This document shows positions 9,927-20,862 of a DNA stretch of 64,000 nt, piece by piece. The stretch covers positions 97,429,320 through 97,493,319 of the forward strand of contig NC_133770.1 in NCBI RefSeq assembly GCF_003597395.2, read 5' to 3'. Source of the stretch: Chelonoidis abingdonii (taxonomy: Eukaryota > Chordata > Testudines > Testudinidae). The stretch's first letter is position 1; every line of letters begins with the position of its first letter. Below the pieces are notes generated by a model. The model ran no database searches, had not been told where the DNA came from, and saw only the letters and a program-made list of their open reading frames with translations. The translations under genes were made by a program, and so were the position numbers.

Positions 9927-12900
9927 GGAAGGGGGTAATTGTCTGAAAGGAAATGTGAGGAGGATAGCATAAGGATAGGCTGAGAGTTGCTGTGTGGAGG
10001 GAGGATCAGGAGTGATTGGAAGGAGGGGGGAGTGTGAGAGTTGTACCTTGACTACAATTGGGAATTTTAAAGATTTTTTTTTAAGAAATACGATATTCTA
10101 TCATTTTATTACAGCATATTAGTAATGGGTTAAAAACAGATGGTGGCCTGGCATAGGCTGGGAAAAATTGGGACTAATAATCAAGATTAGGCTGGGTGAA
10201 GGGCTGGATGAGACTACAGTAGGGGAAAACGGGCTAGGGATTATATTTTTATAAGTACATGTTATATCCTTTCCCTGCATCTTTGTCTGTTCAGTGTCAG
10301 TGTTAGTCTCTAAGCTCAGGGACCTGTCTTAATGAGGGTCTCCAAAGCACCTAATGTACTTGTGGGTGCTACGTAAAGAATAACAGCTAACAGAAATGCA
10401 GGTGTAAAATCAGGACCTGCTCCTGATATCTTCCCATTCTTCACCTAAGTTTTGTAAAAAACTTCTAATGGCTATGAGTGTCAAATGTTAATCTCTTAAA
10501 TTCCTTTATTCTGCATTAATTGAGGATAGAGGGAAGTGGGGAGTTCAGGTGGCAGCAAATCAGGGATGCTACCATTTAAAATATTCTTGATTTTTATATA
10601 ATTTATGACTATAAAGCAACCTTAAAGGTGACTTATTTCCAGAGTTGTTCTGTTAGCAAAGGTGAAGCTGGCTGTACTGCTGATCCCCTCCTGCTGTGAC
10701 TTAATGATTCTTTTTGAATTGCTTTAGTAAAAGACACTTTTTATGTTAGTATTGTTCAACCAGCTTTCACTTGGTCAGAGCCATTCTAGGTATTCACTAC
10801 ACTGGCATGGCCCTCAGTGAGACTGGAAAGATGAAATATTTTTCCTGGCCACCGACTTGTGCGTCCCTCAAAAAATGATCTGGGGAAGGTGAAAAAAAGA
10901 ACTTTTGTGATTTGTTTAACCATACTGTATTTTACTTCAAAGAATTAATCTATTTGTTTTCTCACCATGAATACAAGGTTGATTGTTAAAAATGATTTGC
11001 GTATGCAGACTCTCGCATGTATACTTCCTGCCTCAGCACAGGAGATAGACTAGATGTCCTCTTAAGCATCATATTATTGTATTATTTACGTGCTGCAGGC
11101 CAGGTCTCTACTCACATGCACAGGTGCAGCCACCACTGATGTCAAAGGCATTGAAAACCATGCATATGGGGACAAAATTGGGCCCTTTATGCTTTGTACT
11201 CACCATATTGCATGGGACTTCACTAGTCAAACCCTTCTGAAACTGGGAATTTATGCCACATGCTGCACATCTATCTCCAGCTACCATTATATTAAGAGCT
11301 ACCATTAGATTATGGGCCCATTGAAATCAGTGGCAAAGCTCCTCTTGATTTTAATGGAACCAGGATTTGGACCTATATGTTTATTCATTGACATGTTCAT
11401 TCATTAATCTGCAGACTCAAACAAGATGATGGGATCATTTAAGTCCTGAAGAGTTCAGCAGAAAGGAGGCTTTCAGTTCTGTCATCCCCTGTAAATATGT
11501 GTAAGGCCCAGATCCTGCAGTGATCTTCATGTGGTTGGAGGCAGGGGTCCACTCATGCAGAATTTATTGCAAAATTGGGGTCTACTGTGATTACCATGTT
11601 TGGGGATTAATTGTAACAATCTAATGCAACAACTAACACTAAGAAATGTAAAAGATAAACTCTTGAAGTATGTACCTTGTAATGCCCGCTGGGCTTTTAA
11701 GAGCTATTTTGTAACATACTATCCTCAATTCAGTGTATCTGTTAGCTAATCATGATGTACAGTGGAAACATGAGATTATAATAAAAATATCTCTAATATT
11801 TTAAAAAGAACTGATGGGGAGGGAGAGAAGATGAGATGAGTTTTAATTTTGCAACTAAGGACCTTGGTGATAGAGAGATTCCTACAGTGATTTAAAATAC
11901 TAAATGCTGGACAAGATGTATGCCCCATGAAAATAAAATTAAAGTTGTGACATTTGAATAAAAGAAATGATGATTGATTCTGGAGTGCCAGCGCTGTGCT
12001 TGGCACAGTCACAAATAAGGACAATCACAGTCTCTGTCCCAAATATGTGACAGTTTTATGGCCAGACTTTGCCACCATTACTAGAGTGCACTCTTCTCTG
12101 TGACTAGTTCCCTAAATTTGATACACAAAATGCAGGTCAGAAACATGATAAATATGTAGACGGTTCAACTAGGTGTAGTTCAAGTATTTTGTAGGGGGAG
12201 TGCAAAGGGAGAGGGTGGTATCTATCTTTCCACTGAAATATTTAAAGGCTTCACTGGAGTCCTGATTTTCAAGAATGAATTTGAATAGGAGATGGAGGTT
12301 CTTTAGATTAAAAAGGGAGATTGTGCCACAGATGAAACACTAGTTTATATAACTTTTTAAAAGGATGAGCAAACAATGAAATTTACTGTACCACATCATA
12401 TTAGAATGTAGTCTTCATCTTTTTATTTTTTCAAAAGCATCATGAAGACTTTGAAATAAAAAGAAATGATGATGAAAGGCAGGTTTTTAAAAGCACTGAG
12501 CATTGGCCTAACTCTGCTCCCACTGATGTCAATTGTAAAATTCCCGTTGACTTCAACAGGAGCAGAATTAGGCAAATATTGATTGCTCTTGAAAATCCCA
12601 TCCATAATTTACTGAGTTGTATCAAGTAGTTTGCATCACAATACAGCCAACATGGCTGCATTGTGAAGAGATGGTCTATAAGATCTGTTAATTTAACCAT
12701 TTACCATTATTTGTAGAGCAGATTCTCATTTTTAGATCCTCTGAATAATTATATAAACATTATATTATGTAATGATTTCCATCTTTTAAATGTATTTATG
12801 TATTCCAGAGTGATTAATTCACAAACATAACATACAAGGATCGTTTCATCCACCACTGAGGTGAAACAATGCAAACATTTAACAGCACACAGCAATTTTA

Positions 12901-14601
12901 CATAACAGTTTGGGACAAGAAGTGAGGAATATCTTATCCAACTGCAACTTCTCAAGGAGTTTAAGCAGATTGTGACAATTTCAGCTTTGAATTTGGCCAG
13001 GATAGCAGGGCAAGCAGCGCTATTTTTGCAGTCCAGTTGGGGGTTCCTTTTGCACTTTGAAAGGCAAAAAAAGAAAATGTTTCTGCAAGTCACACTTCCA
13101 TGAATTTTTTAAATCATCCTTCTTCTATAAACAGTGGCTCACAAATCCATTATTGTTTATACGTATTAAGTAATTTTGCTAGCATTTTTAATTTGTTTGA
13201 AAATATGGTGAAATAGCTTACCCTGCTGCATTCACAAATCATGGGAGAAGAAAGAGGAGCCAATACTGGGGTATAAAATGGCATGTAAATCTTCTAATGT
13301 ACTATATTTTTTTTAAATAGAACCTTCACTTGTTCAAATCTTGCACATTACATGTAAAAAGAAATGCATGATAAACCAAACGTTACAAATTTCACAGACA
13401 TAGTCTGACATTCTGTATTGCTAATCATGTAAAAATTTTGGCACCAAATACAGACCCATGCCCCGAACACAGTCAGGGCCACTATAAATACTAAAGGTCT
13501 AATCCAAAACTGTTGAAGTCACTGGGAAGTTTCAATGAATTTTGGATCAGGCCCAAGGTAAGTAATTAATTATTATTTTAGTAATAGCTGCCTGTTGTAT
13601 TCACAAATTACCTGTGCCATTTCTGAGAGACTCGACTATTTCCTGGGAGTCCCTGAATGTTCTAAAATAGTCCTGATTTCACCTAGCTAGAAATAATGTA
13701 TTGTTCTTTTTAAACAAATTTGAACTGACTGCATTACATGAATGACAGAGTAAAACACCACCTTGCTGCATAAAAGGACACCATACTGGAAATTTACTTC
13801 TATAAATACAATCCAGTGCATTTATCCAAATCTAATGGGCTGTCAAGCTGAAAACTAAGGTAAGCCTTTCCCTAAGGCTCTGAACTAAGGGTAAAATCCT
13901 GGCCTCATTGAAGTCAATGGGAATTTTGTCATTGACTTAGTGCTGCCTGAATTTCACCCAAAGAATCTACAGTAGGAACTTGTGTAGAAACTCCATGATA
14001 TCAGAGGGACTCTTCAAGGATCTGCTCTAGTGGATCCCAGTGTAGGATTGAAGCCATAGAGAACTTTGCATCTTCAAAGAGCTGTATATTAATTCATCCC
14101 AATGACATACCATGAAGGACAGGACATTTTAAGATATACTCATTACTTATGGTGTAAGGAACCTCAATTCCCACAGAATGCATCTTTTCTCTTGTCCCCT
14201 TTCACTTTTTTATGTTGTAGTAGCTATGTTTTACAGCCATATTCTACATCAGCTGTGGCACTAATACTCCCATACTGTCTTACTGTTTAATAGAACTGGA
14301 ACTAGTATATAAATTAAATATTTTTTTTAATATTTGTTTTCTTGAAATATTTTTATGTTAGGATCTAGTCACATTGAAAATTACTACTACTGCAAAGGAG
14401 TAGACAAAGATGCTGACTCTTCCAGTGGAGGAACATGGGCTGACTTTAAAGAGATTTGATTTACCATATTGAAAGGTTTTAGAGGTTGCTATATAATACC
14501 CTGCTCAAGATTGGATCCCAATAGTATCTTCTATTAACATTTTTCAGATGTCTTCATCTGATGCCATGGTTTACACTAGGAATCTTGGGACGAGGGGAAT
14601 T
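9927..14601. other. Gene-free DNA, mostly unique
   Basis: About 4.7 kb without a supported gene. Diffuse traces of old repeats are visible: a MIR/L2-like stretch near 10270-10390 ('gtctctaagctcagggacctgtct'), and worn palindromic MITEs near 11310-11370, 12500-12570 ('cccactgatgtcaattg'), 13495-13555 and 13885-13960. The 114-codon minus-strand frame at 12749-13093 has no recognisable motif. Confidence 0.5.
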
Positions 14602-15120
14602 CTATGGGTATGTCTACGCTATGAAATTAAGTCGAATTTATAGAAGTTGATTTTTTAGGAAGTGACTTTATACAGTCGATTGTGTGTGTCCCCAGTAAGC
14701 GCATTAAGTCGGCAAAGTGCATCCACAGTACCGAGGCTACCGTCAACTTTCGGAGTGTTGCACTGTGGTAGCTATCCCACAGTTCCTACAGTCTCTGCCG
14801 CCCATTGGAATTCTAGGTTGAGCTCCCAATGCCTGATGGGGCAAAAACATTGTTGTGGGTGGTTTTGGGTACATGTCGTCAGTCACCCCTCCCTCCGTGA
14901 AAGCAACGGCAGACAATAATTTCGTGACTTTTTTCCATGCAGGCGCCATATTGCTTTCAGCAGATGGTCCAGTGGGACCGCTAACTGTCCCCATTGAACA
15001 ACCACTTCCGTGACCACTCTGTTCTCCTGCTCTTGTCTCAATCGATAGCGAATTTCTCCATGTTGGCTGTTGTGGGTTCCTGCTTCCACTGCAACTCTGT
15101 TCTCCTGCAGACGCCATACC

Positions 15121-15240
15121 ATGGCAAGCATGGAGCCCGCTCAGATCACCACGGCAGTTATGAGCATTGTAAACACCTTGCGCATTATCCTGCAGTATGT
15201 TCAGAACCAGAACCTGCAAAAGCAGGTGAGGAGGCAGTGA
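15121..15240 (+). pseudogene. Harbinger transposase, N-terminal fragment
   Basis: From the ATG at 15121 a 39-codon frame begins MASMEPAQITTAV and runs through VNTLRIILQYVQNQ to a stop at 15238-15240. I recognise this as the start of the turtle Harbinger transposase. In intact relatives an acidic and arginine-rich linker and a trihelix-like region follow. Here that part is missing, and the next homologous segment (MELCDLL, from 15240) is in a different frame, so an internal deletion removed the linker and shifted the frame. Confidence 0.7.
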
Positions 15241-15857
15241 TGGAACTTTGTGACTTGCTTTCCCCTGCCCTCAAGCCCCAGAATACCAAGATGAGAGAAG
15301 CCCTCACAATTCACAAGCGAGTGGCAATAGCCCTCTGGAAGCTTGCAACACCAGACAGCTACTGGTCAGTTGGGAATCAATTTGGAGTGGGCAAATCTAC
15401 TGTGGGTGTTGCTGTGATCCAAGTAGCCAACGCAATCACTGAGCTGCTGCTGTCAAGGGTAATGACTCTGGGAAATGTGCAGGTCATAGTGGATGGCTTT
15501 GCTGCAATGGGATTCCCTAACGGTGGTGGGGAGATAGGGATATGCATTCTATCTATCTTGGGACCAGACCACCTTGGCAGCCAGTACATAAACGGCAAGG
15601 GATACTTTTCAATGGTGCTGCAAGCACTGGTGAATCACAAGGGACGTTTCACTGACATCAACGTGGGATGGCTGGGAAAGGTACATGACGCTCACATCTT
15701 CAGGAACTCTGGTCTGTTTAAACAGCTGCAGGAACGGACTTACTTCCCAGACCAGAAAATAACCATTGAGGATGTTGAAATGCCTATAGTTATCCTTGGG
15801 GACCCAGCCTACCCCTTAATGCCATGGCTCTTGAAGCTATACACAGGCACCCTAGAC
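15240..15857 (+). pseudogene. PIF/Harbinger transposase, catalytic core (first part)
   Basis: The homologous part of this 290-codon frame (which opens upstream at 14994) begins near MELCDLLSPAL at 15240. A helix-turn-helix-like stretch follows (VAIALWKLATPDSYWSVGNQ, then FGVGKSTVG), then the DDE nuclease fold. PIF/Harbinger transposases cut and paste DNA using three acidic residues. The second is visible as the Asp of VHDAHIF (residue 232 of the frame, about 15687-15689). At the first site, where the family has I-D-G-T, this copy reads E-I-G-I (Gly at 15537-15539), so the first catalytic Asp is lost. The frame stops soon after entering the hAT MITE at 15858. It is related to the domesticated vertebrate gene HARBI1, but this is a transposon copy, not that gene. 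Confidence 0.88.
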
Positions 15858-16168
15858 CAGGGGTAGGCAACCTATGGGACGCGTGCCAAAGGTGGCACGC
15901 GAGCTGATTTTCAGTGGCACTCACACTGCCTGGGTCCTGGCCACCAGTCCAGGGGGCTCTGTATTTTAATTTAATTTTAAATGACATTTCTTAAACATTT
16001 TAAAAATATTATTTACTTTACATACAACAATAGTTTAGTTATATATTATAGACTTACAGAAAGAGACCTTCTAAAAACATTAAAATGTATTACTGGCATG
16101 CAAAACCTTAAATTAGAGTGAATAAATGAAGACTCGGCACACCACTTCTGAAAGGTTGCTGACGCCTG
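15858..16168. mobile_element. 311-bp hAT-type MITE inserted in the Harbinger transposase
   Basis: The left end CAGGGGTAGGCAACC and the reverse complement of the right end, CAGGCGTCAGCAACC, form the inverted repeat. The flanks CCCTAGAC (15850-15857) and CCCTGGAC (16169-16176) are an 8-bp target duplication with one mismatch. Removing the insert and one duplicate joins TGTLD directly to SSKEQF in the transposase, which confirms both boundaries. The interior is AT-rich and non-coding. Confidence 0.92.
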
Positions 16169-16176
16169 CCCTGGAC

Positions 16177-16512
16177 AGTAGTAAGGAGCAGTTCAACTAT
16201 AGGCTGAGCAAGTGCAGAATGGTGGTAGAATGTGCATTTGGACATTTAAAAGCATGCTGGTGCAGCTTATTGACTCGGTTAGACCTCAGCAAAACCAATA
16301 TTCCTATTGTCATTGCTGCTTGCTGTGCACTCCACAATATCTGGAAGAATAAGGGGAACACGTTTATGGCAGGCTGGGAGGTTGAGGCAAATTGCCTGGC
16401 CGCTGATTACGCGCAGCCAGACACCAGGATGGTTAGAAGAGCACAGCAGGGTGCACTGTGCATCAGAGAAGTTTTGAAAACCAGTTTCATGACTGGCCAG
16501 GCTACGGTGTGA
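16177..16512 (+). pseudogene. PIF/Harbinger transposase, C-terminal part
   Basis: This is the continuation of the transposase after the inserted MITE. It reads SSKEQFNYRLSKCRM, then VVECAFGHLK, which contains the third catalytic residue (Glu at 16228-16230), then IVIAACCALHNIWK, the conserved C-terminal helix with the CxxLHN signature. The frame ends at 16510-16512. An ATG at 16126 lies within the MITE and is not the native start. With the first Asp gone, an N-terminal deletion and the MITE insertion, no active enzyme can be made. Confidence 0.88.
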
Positions 16513-16601
16513 GAGTTCTGATTGTTTCTTCTTGATGATAACCCACCCCCTTGGTTCACTCTCCTTCCCGCCTCCCCTCTTTGATCACCACTTGCAGAGG
16601 C

Positions 16602-16607
16602 AATAAA
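16602..16607 (+). terminator. Poly(A) signal of the Harbinger transposase
   Basis: AATAAA lies about 90 bases after the transposase stop, in 'gaggcaataaagtcattg', followed by a T/G-rich stretch. This fits the 3' end of the transposon transcript. Confidence 0.6.
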
Positions 16608-16727
16608 GTCATTGTTGATTCAAAAGCATGCATTCTTTATTAATTCGTCACACAAATAGGGGGCTAGCTGCTAAGGTAGCCCGGGAGAGGTGGGGGAAGA
16701 GGGAAGCATCGGGTGGGGTGTTGGAGG

Positions 16728-17184
16728 CAGGGCCGGTGCAACCATTTAGGTGACCTAGGAGATTGCCTAGGGTGCTGGGATTTGGGGGGCGCCATTTTCT
16801 TCGGCAGTGACCACGGCGGCCGGATCTTTGGCTGCCCCAGTCGCCTCTGGCATTTAGTTAAGCAGCCACAGCGTGCTCGGGGAGGAGGCGGGGCAGGGGT
16901 GAGCTGTTTCACTTCTCCCGCCTCCCAGGCTTGCGGCGCCAATCAGCTTAGGCGCCGCAAGCCTGGGAGGCAAGAGAAATGAAGCAGCAATGGCGTGCTC
17001 GTGTGCGGAGCAGGGGTGAGCTGTGGGGGGATGCCTCAGGGTGGAGGGTGTGGGTGGGGAGCTGCTGTGGGAGGCGGGCCTCAGGGCAGAGGGAGGGAGC
17101 TGCTGTGGGGGGGGCACCTCAGGGCGGGGGCAGTGCCAGGTGCAAGTTTCGCCTAGGGTGCGAAACATCCTTGCACCGGCCCTG
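16728..17184. mobile_element. 457-bp GC-rich non-autonomous transposon nested in Harbinger
   Basis: It has perfect 14-bp terminal inverted repeats, CAGGGCCGGTGCAA at the left and TTGCACCGGCCCTG at the right. TGGAGG directly flanks both ends (16722-16727 and 17185-17190). This gives 6 bp of clear target duplication, where hAT elements usually make 8. Inside lies a 21-bp perfect hairpin (16920-16940 with 16951-16971). Open frames across it on both strands are GC-driven and unrelated to the transposase. I recognise the CAGGGCCGGTGCA ends as a common turtle hAT-type MITE. Confidence 0.88.
16920..16971. repeat. 21-bp perfect inverted repeat, 10-bp loop
   Basis: The left arm GCCTCCCAGGCTTGCGGCG plus CC is matched exactly by the right arm GGCGCCGCAAGCCTGGGAG plus GC, separated by AATCAGCTTA. 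Both arms are GC-rich, so the hairpin would be very stable. It lies in the middle of the nested MITE. Confidence 0.9.
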
Positions 17185-17674
17185 TGGAGGAGGGGAGGAG
17201 GGAAGAACAAGGCCACACTGCACTTCAAAACTGATTGAATGCCAAACTTTGGTTGCTTGGGCAGTCCTCTGGGGTGGAGTGGTTGGGTGCCCAGATTCTG
17301 GGACTCCATGGTCACCTGTGCTGATGAGCTTGCCACGCTGGCCAAACAGGAAATTAAATTCAAAAGTTTGTGGGGCTTTTCCTGTCTACCTGGCCAGTGC
17401 ATCTGAGTTGAGAGTACTGTCGAGAGCTGTCACAATGGAGCACTCTGGGATAGCTCCCGGAGGCCAATACCATCAAATTGCGTCCACGCTACCCCAGATT
17501 CGACCCGATGATGTCGATTTCAGCGTTAATCCCCTCACTGGGGAGGAGTACAGAAATTGATTTTAAGAGCCCTTTAAGTCGACAAAAATGGCTTCTTCGT
17601 GTGGATGGGTGCAAGGTTAAATTGATCTAACGCTGCTAAATTCGACCTAAACTCATAGTGGAGACCAGGGCTAT

Positions 17675-18475
17675 GATTCATTCCAACTTTCTGCAGGGTC
17701 TGTGGACACTGCTTAGATAAGTACCATTACTCCTCTACTCCCAACCCCAGTTCAAGCCATGTTTCAGATACAAATGAAAATGTTCCCTGGCTAAGTTACG
17801 CAGTTTGTGGTAGGAGGTTCCTGGAAAAGATCTTGTAAAACTCAAGCCTGCAATTCTGGTTTCTGTCTCCATCCTTACTGCTTTTTAAAAGGTCAGGATC
17901 CCATAACATTGCACAAACCTAGCATTTTGCATTACTGTATATGTAGTTAATTTTTGTACTAGTGTGTTTGTGTGCATGTGTGTTTTTGTTTGTGTCTGTA
18001 TCTGTGTGTGTGCATGCAGCCTGTGTGAGTTATTGTTGTTTCAGGAACTATCACTTTTGAATGTCCTAACTTATGTGGATTTCAGCTGTCAAATATATTT
18101 TTCCTCCAATATTGTGTTCTGCACTGAAATTCTTTTTAGTTTTTTTTTAAAAAAGTAAAATAAAATCACATGATGGGTAACATTGATTACACTGTGTCTG
18201 ACTGAAATTGGGAGGGAAATGGAGGAAAAAAGTGGCAATACAAAGAAAAAATATCTAATTGATCACTATCAAAATGGTCCAAAATATGGAGTGTTTATAT
18301 ATATTGTATGCATTTAACAGACATATTGTCTGTGAAAAGTGTGTGCTTGTCTGATGGCAACTTGTGATTGAGAAAAAGTTGTAACACTTGAAGATAATGT
18401 ATTGTGAGTGTGAAGAACAACTACCTAATGTTTTACTACAGCTACCTAATGTTTTTCCATAGCTACCATAGTATC
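17675..18475. other. Gene-free DNA with a GT-rich microsatellite
   Basis: An imperfect (GT)n/(TGTGTT)n tract occupies about 17961-18017. The rest is AT-rich unique DNA without a gene. Confidence 0.6.
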
Positions 18476-18478
18476 TAA

Positions 18479-18600
18479 GGCCCAATGCAGAAAAACATTT
18501 AAGCGCATGGTTATTTTTAGGCATGTGAGCAGCTCCATTGATGTCAATGAGACTGCTCATGTGCTTCAAGTTAAACCTGTAACTTTGCTGGATCATGGCC
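18479..18600. mobile_element. 122-bp palindromic MITE with TAA duplication
   Basis: The element begins GGCCCAATGCAG and ends CTGGATCATGGCC. A TAA sits on each side (18476-18478 and 18601-18603), the 3-bp TWA duplication of PIF/Harbinger elements. The arms are imperfectly complementary around 'attgatgtcaat'. The length equals that of the copy at 4066-4187, which supports both boundaries. Confidence 0.8.
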
Positions 18601-18603
18601 TAA

Positions 18604-20357
18604 ACTCTGAACCGGGAAATTAAGTTGGCATAACATTCTAGTGTTCTTCATAGGGGAGTTTTGTCTTTGTCTTTCCCAGACTCTAGGTACATAATTTCCC
18701 ATATGAGCTTGAACACAAACTTTGTTGGGATCAGTGTTTAGTCATCCTAATCTAAGGTTTGATTAACATAAATATAAAAGTTCATTGGAATAAACACAAT
18801 AGCACATTAGTTTCAGTGGGAGATGTAACAGATTTACATAAGTTTACTCTAGCTGGTCCTGTACCAGCCACACAAGCAAAACGATATTCCATGTAACTCA
18901 TCTGAGATGCTGTCTGTATCTAAGCCTCAAGACAGGAAGACAGACAAACTTTTTATAGTCCTTACAACCTCTGATCAAATATGATAGAAAAGGACTATCA
19001 TCCATCTAAGTCATACCCCTCATGACAAAAGGAACGCATAACCCCCAGCCTCTTTTTCATCCGAGGTTAAGACACCTTTGGATATATATTTTTGTAATTT
19101 TTGTCATTATCATATGATAAAAAGAATGTTGCTGCTGAGATGGAGAATGACATTCATCCTGACTCATAGGGATTTGTGTATTGAGTTAGCTGAAGGGGTT
19201 TAATCTGACCAAATAATGTTTAACTCAATTTAATTTTTTTTAAACTGAATTTTAAATTAATTTTTAAAATCTCATGTATAGAATGATCTAAAATTGTACT
19301 ATGGCTATGGTGGTGGAAGGATATGGTATTTGATTAAGTTCATCTCACTAGGTCCCGCTTATACTACTGAAGTCATAAAGGGGGATTTCCTTGACTCAGT
19401 TGTTCAGCAAGCATCTTATGCCCCAGTGAGGTACTTTTCTAACTGTGAATAAATAAATCAAAAGAAAATCTGAAGAATTTGCAGTTTTCTAGATGCACTG
19501 ACATATTTTATAAATCATTTCATATGTTTTAATAGATAATTTCCCCCAAACAGACTTGCAATTATAGCAGGATCATTTTTATTTGTATATGTTTGTCTGT
19601 TGCTGCATTTTTAGTTGTGCTAGTAGCTGTTAATAGAGAGATTTGTTTAAAAAGCTGTCTCTGAAACTCTAGAAGATAAAAGCCAATTATCATAAAATTT
19701 CAAATGAGGTCCCATCACTTGCCATATGTTCGCTTAACTGGCTCCAATAAAGAGACAGTCCCAACCAACATACTATATTCCATAAATTTGCTAACCTTGA
19801 AAAATGATTAAAATTGAAGCTCAAGTCTTAAATTTAGATGGTTCCATCAAGGAAAGATAATCATTCACTAGTGTTTTAGTAGCAGAATATCTCACCTTTG
19901 AAGTTTGCCTCCAAAATAAAGTGCCTAAAAACTCCAAAATAGGATGTATTCATATGAACTTAATGTTATATGTATTCAGTGTTCATATTCTTTAAGAAAA
20001 AAATCTCTCTGAAAAACTGCACTCTGCAAATATTGCATCCAGACAAGTGATCCTAATAGTCATCTTAACTCTGTAAGCTACATACTGTAGCTTTCCCTTG
20101 GAACAATGGAAATTGCAGGAAAGCAGGATCTTCTAGTGAGGCAGGGCCAGGAGACAGAACTATGCCTTTTCTAGGAAAATAATCACTAATATTTCTTATA
20201 TCCCTCACTTTATTGACCATGAATATTTTGCTTTAAACATTCATAATACCTTGGTAAAAAGTATGCTGAAGTCTTTCTTAGAACACTTCACTCACATGAA
20301 ATTAACAAAATTCCAATGGCTTAGCACCATTTTATGATGAATAGATGGTAAGATATT
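18604..20357. other. Gene-free DNA, nothing recognised
   Basis: AT-rich unique sequence. No bounded repeat and no coding signal are seen in about 1.75 kb. Confidence 0.5.
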
Positions 20358-20670
20358 AACATAAGAACGGCCAAACTGGGTCAGACCAAAGGTCTATCTA
20401 GCCCAGTATCCTGTCTTCCAACAGTGGCCAATGCCAGCTGCCCCAGAGGGAATGAACAGAACAGGTAATCATCAAGTGATCCATCCCCTGTTGCCCATTC
20501 TCAGCTTCTGGCCAACAGAGGCTAGGGATACCATTCCTTACCCATCTTGGCTAATAGCCATTGATGGACCTATTCTCCATGAATTTATCTAGTTCTCTTT
20601 TGAACCCTGTTATAGTCTTGGCCTTTGGAAAATCCTCTGGAAAAGAGTTCCACAGACTGTGTTGTGTGGA
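20358..20670 (-). mobile_element. CR1 LINE, 3' fragment
   Basis: Read on the minus strand this is the 3' UTR and extreme end of a CR1 retrotransposon, ending '...gttcttatgtt' at 20358. The plus strand shows the familiar 'acggccaaactgggtcagacc', 'gcccagtatcctgtcttcc' and 'ggctaatagccattgatgg' words. The copy is 5' truncated, as CR1 insertions normally are. It shares its first 220 bases with the copy at 51722. The truncation point coincides with the SINE that follows. Confidence 0.9.
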
Positions 20671-20862
20671 GAGAAGATGGTTTGAGTATTGGCTTGCTAA
20701 ACCCAGGGTTGTGAGTTCAGCCCTTGAGGGGGCCACTTAGGGATCTGGGGCAAAAATCAGTACTTGGTCCTGCTAGTGAAGGCAGGGGGCTGGACTCAAT
20801 GACCTTTCAAGGTCCCTTCCATTTCTAGGAGATTGGTATATCTCCAATTATTAGAGATTAAA
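20671..20862 (+). mobile_element. tRNA-derived SINE with CR1-like tail
   Basis: The head resembles a tRNA: an A-box region around 'atggtttgagtattggcttgc' and a B-box in 'gggttgtgagttcagccc' (compare GGTTCRANNCC). The middle 'cacttagggatctggggcaaaaatc' is followed by the tail 'ggactcaatgacctttcaagg'. This matches the cryptodiran turtle tRNA-type SINE whose 3' end is shared with CR1, which supplies the reverse transcriptase. It abuts the CR1 fragment directly. Confidence 0.85.

Larger units (their letters stand above)
14606..17670 (+). mobile_element. Decayed PIF/Harbinger DNA transposon
   Basis: The terminal inverted repeats are GGGTATGTCTACGCTATGA at the left and, as the reverse complement of the right end, CCCTGGTCTCCACTATGAG. 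They continue into shared 'ttaagtcgaattta' and 'tttaggtcgaattta'. CTAT flanks both ends (14602-14605 and 17671-17674), which contains a 3-4 bp target duplication close to the Harbinger preference for TWA. The body carries a PIF/Harbinger transposase remnant on the plus strand (15121-16512) and a poly(A) signal at 16602. Two non-autonomous elements have inserted into it (15858-16168 inside the transposase, 16728-17184 in the 3' part). Without them the copy would be about 2.3 kb. The element is dead. Confidence 0.88.

Noticed and set aside
9084..9970. Several 118-153 codon frames on both strands
   Set aside because: They lie in a GC-rich MITE with 8-bp target duplication. The Gly/Pro-rich peptides reflect base composition.
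14994..15866. Intact 290-codon host gene resembling HARBI1
   Set aside because: It lies inside terminal inverted repeats, its start region is out of frame with the native N-terminus, the first catalytic Asp is missing and a MITE ends the frame. It is a transposon remnant.
16854..17560. 182- and 193-codon frames on opposite strands
   Set aside because: They span a MITE and the Harbinger 3' part, overlap each other and have no domain.
17961..18020. Cys/Val-rich peptide at a GT repeat
   Set aside because: It is a translation of a GT microsatellite.
20551..20736. Minus-strand frame of 61 codons across CR1 and SINE
   Set aside because: It joins CR1 3' UTR and SINE sequence and is not the CR1 ORF.
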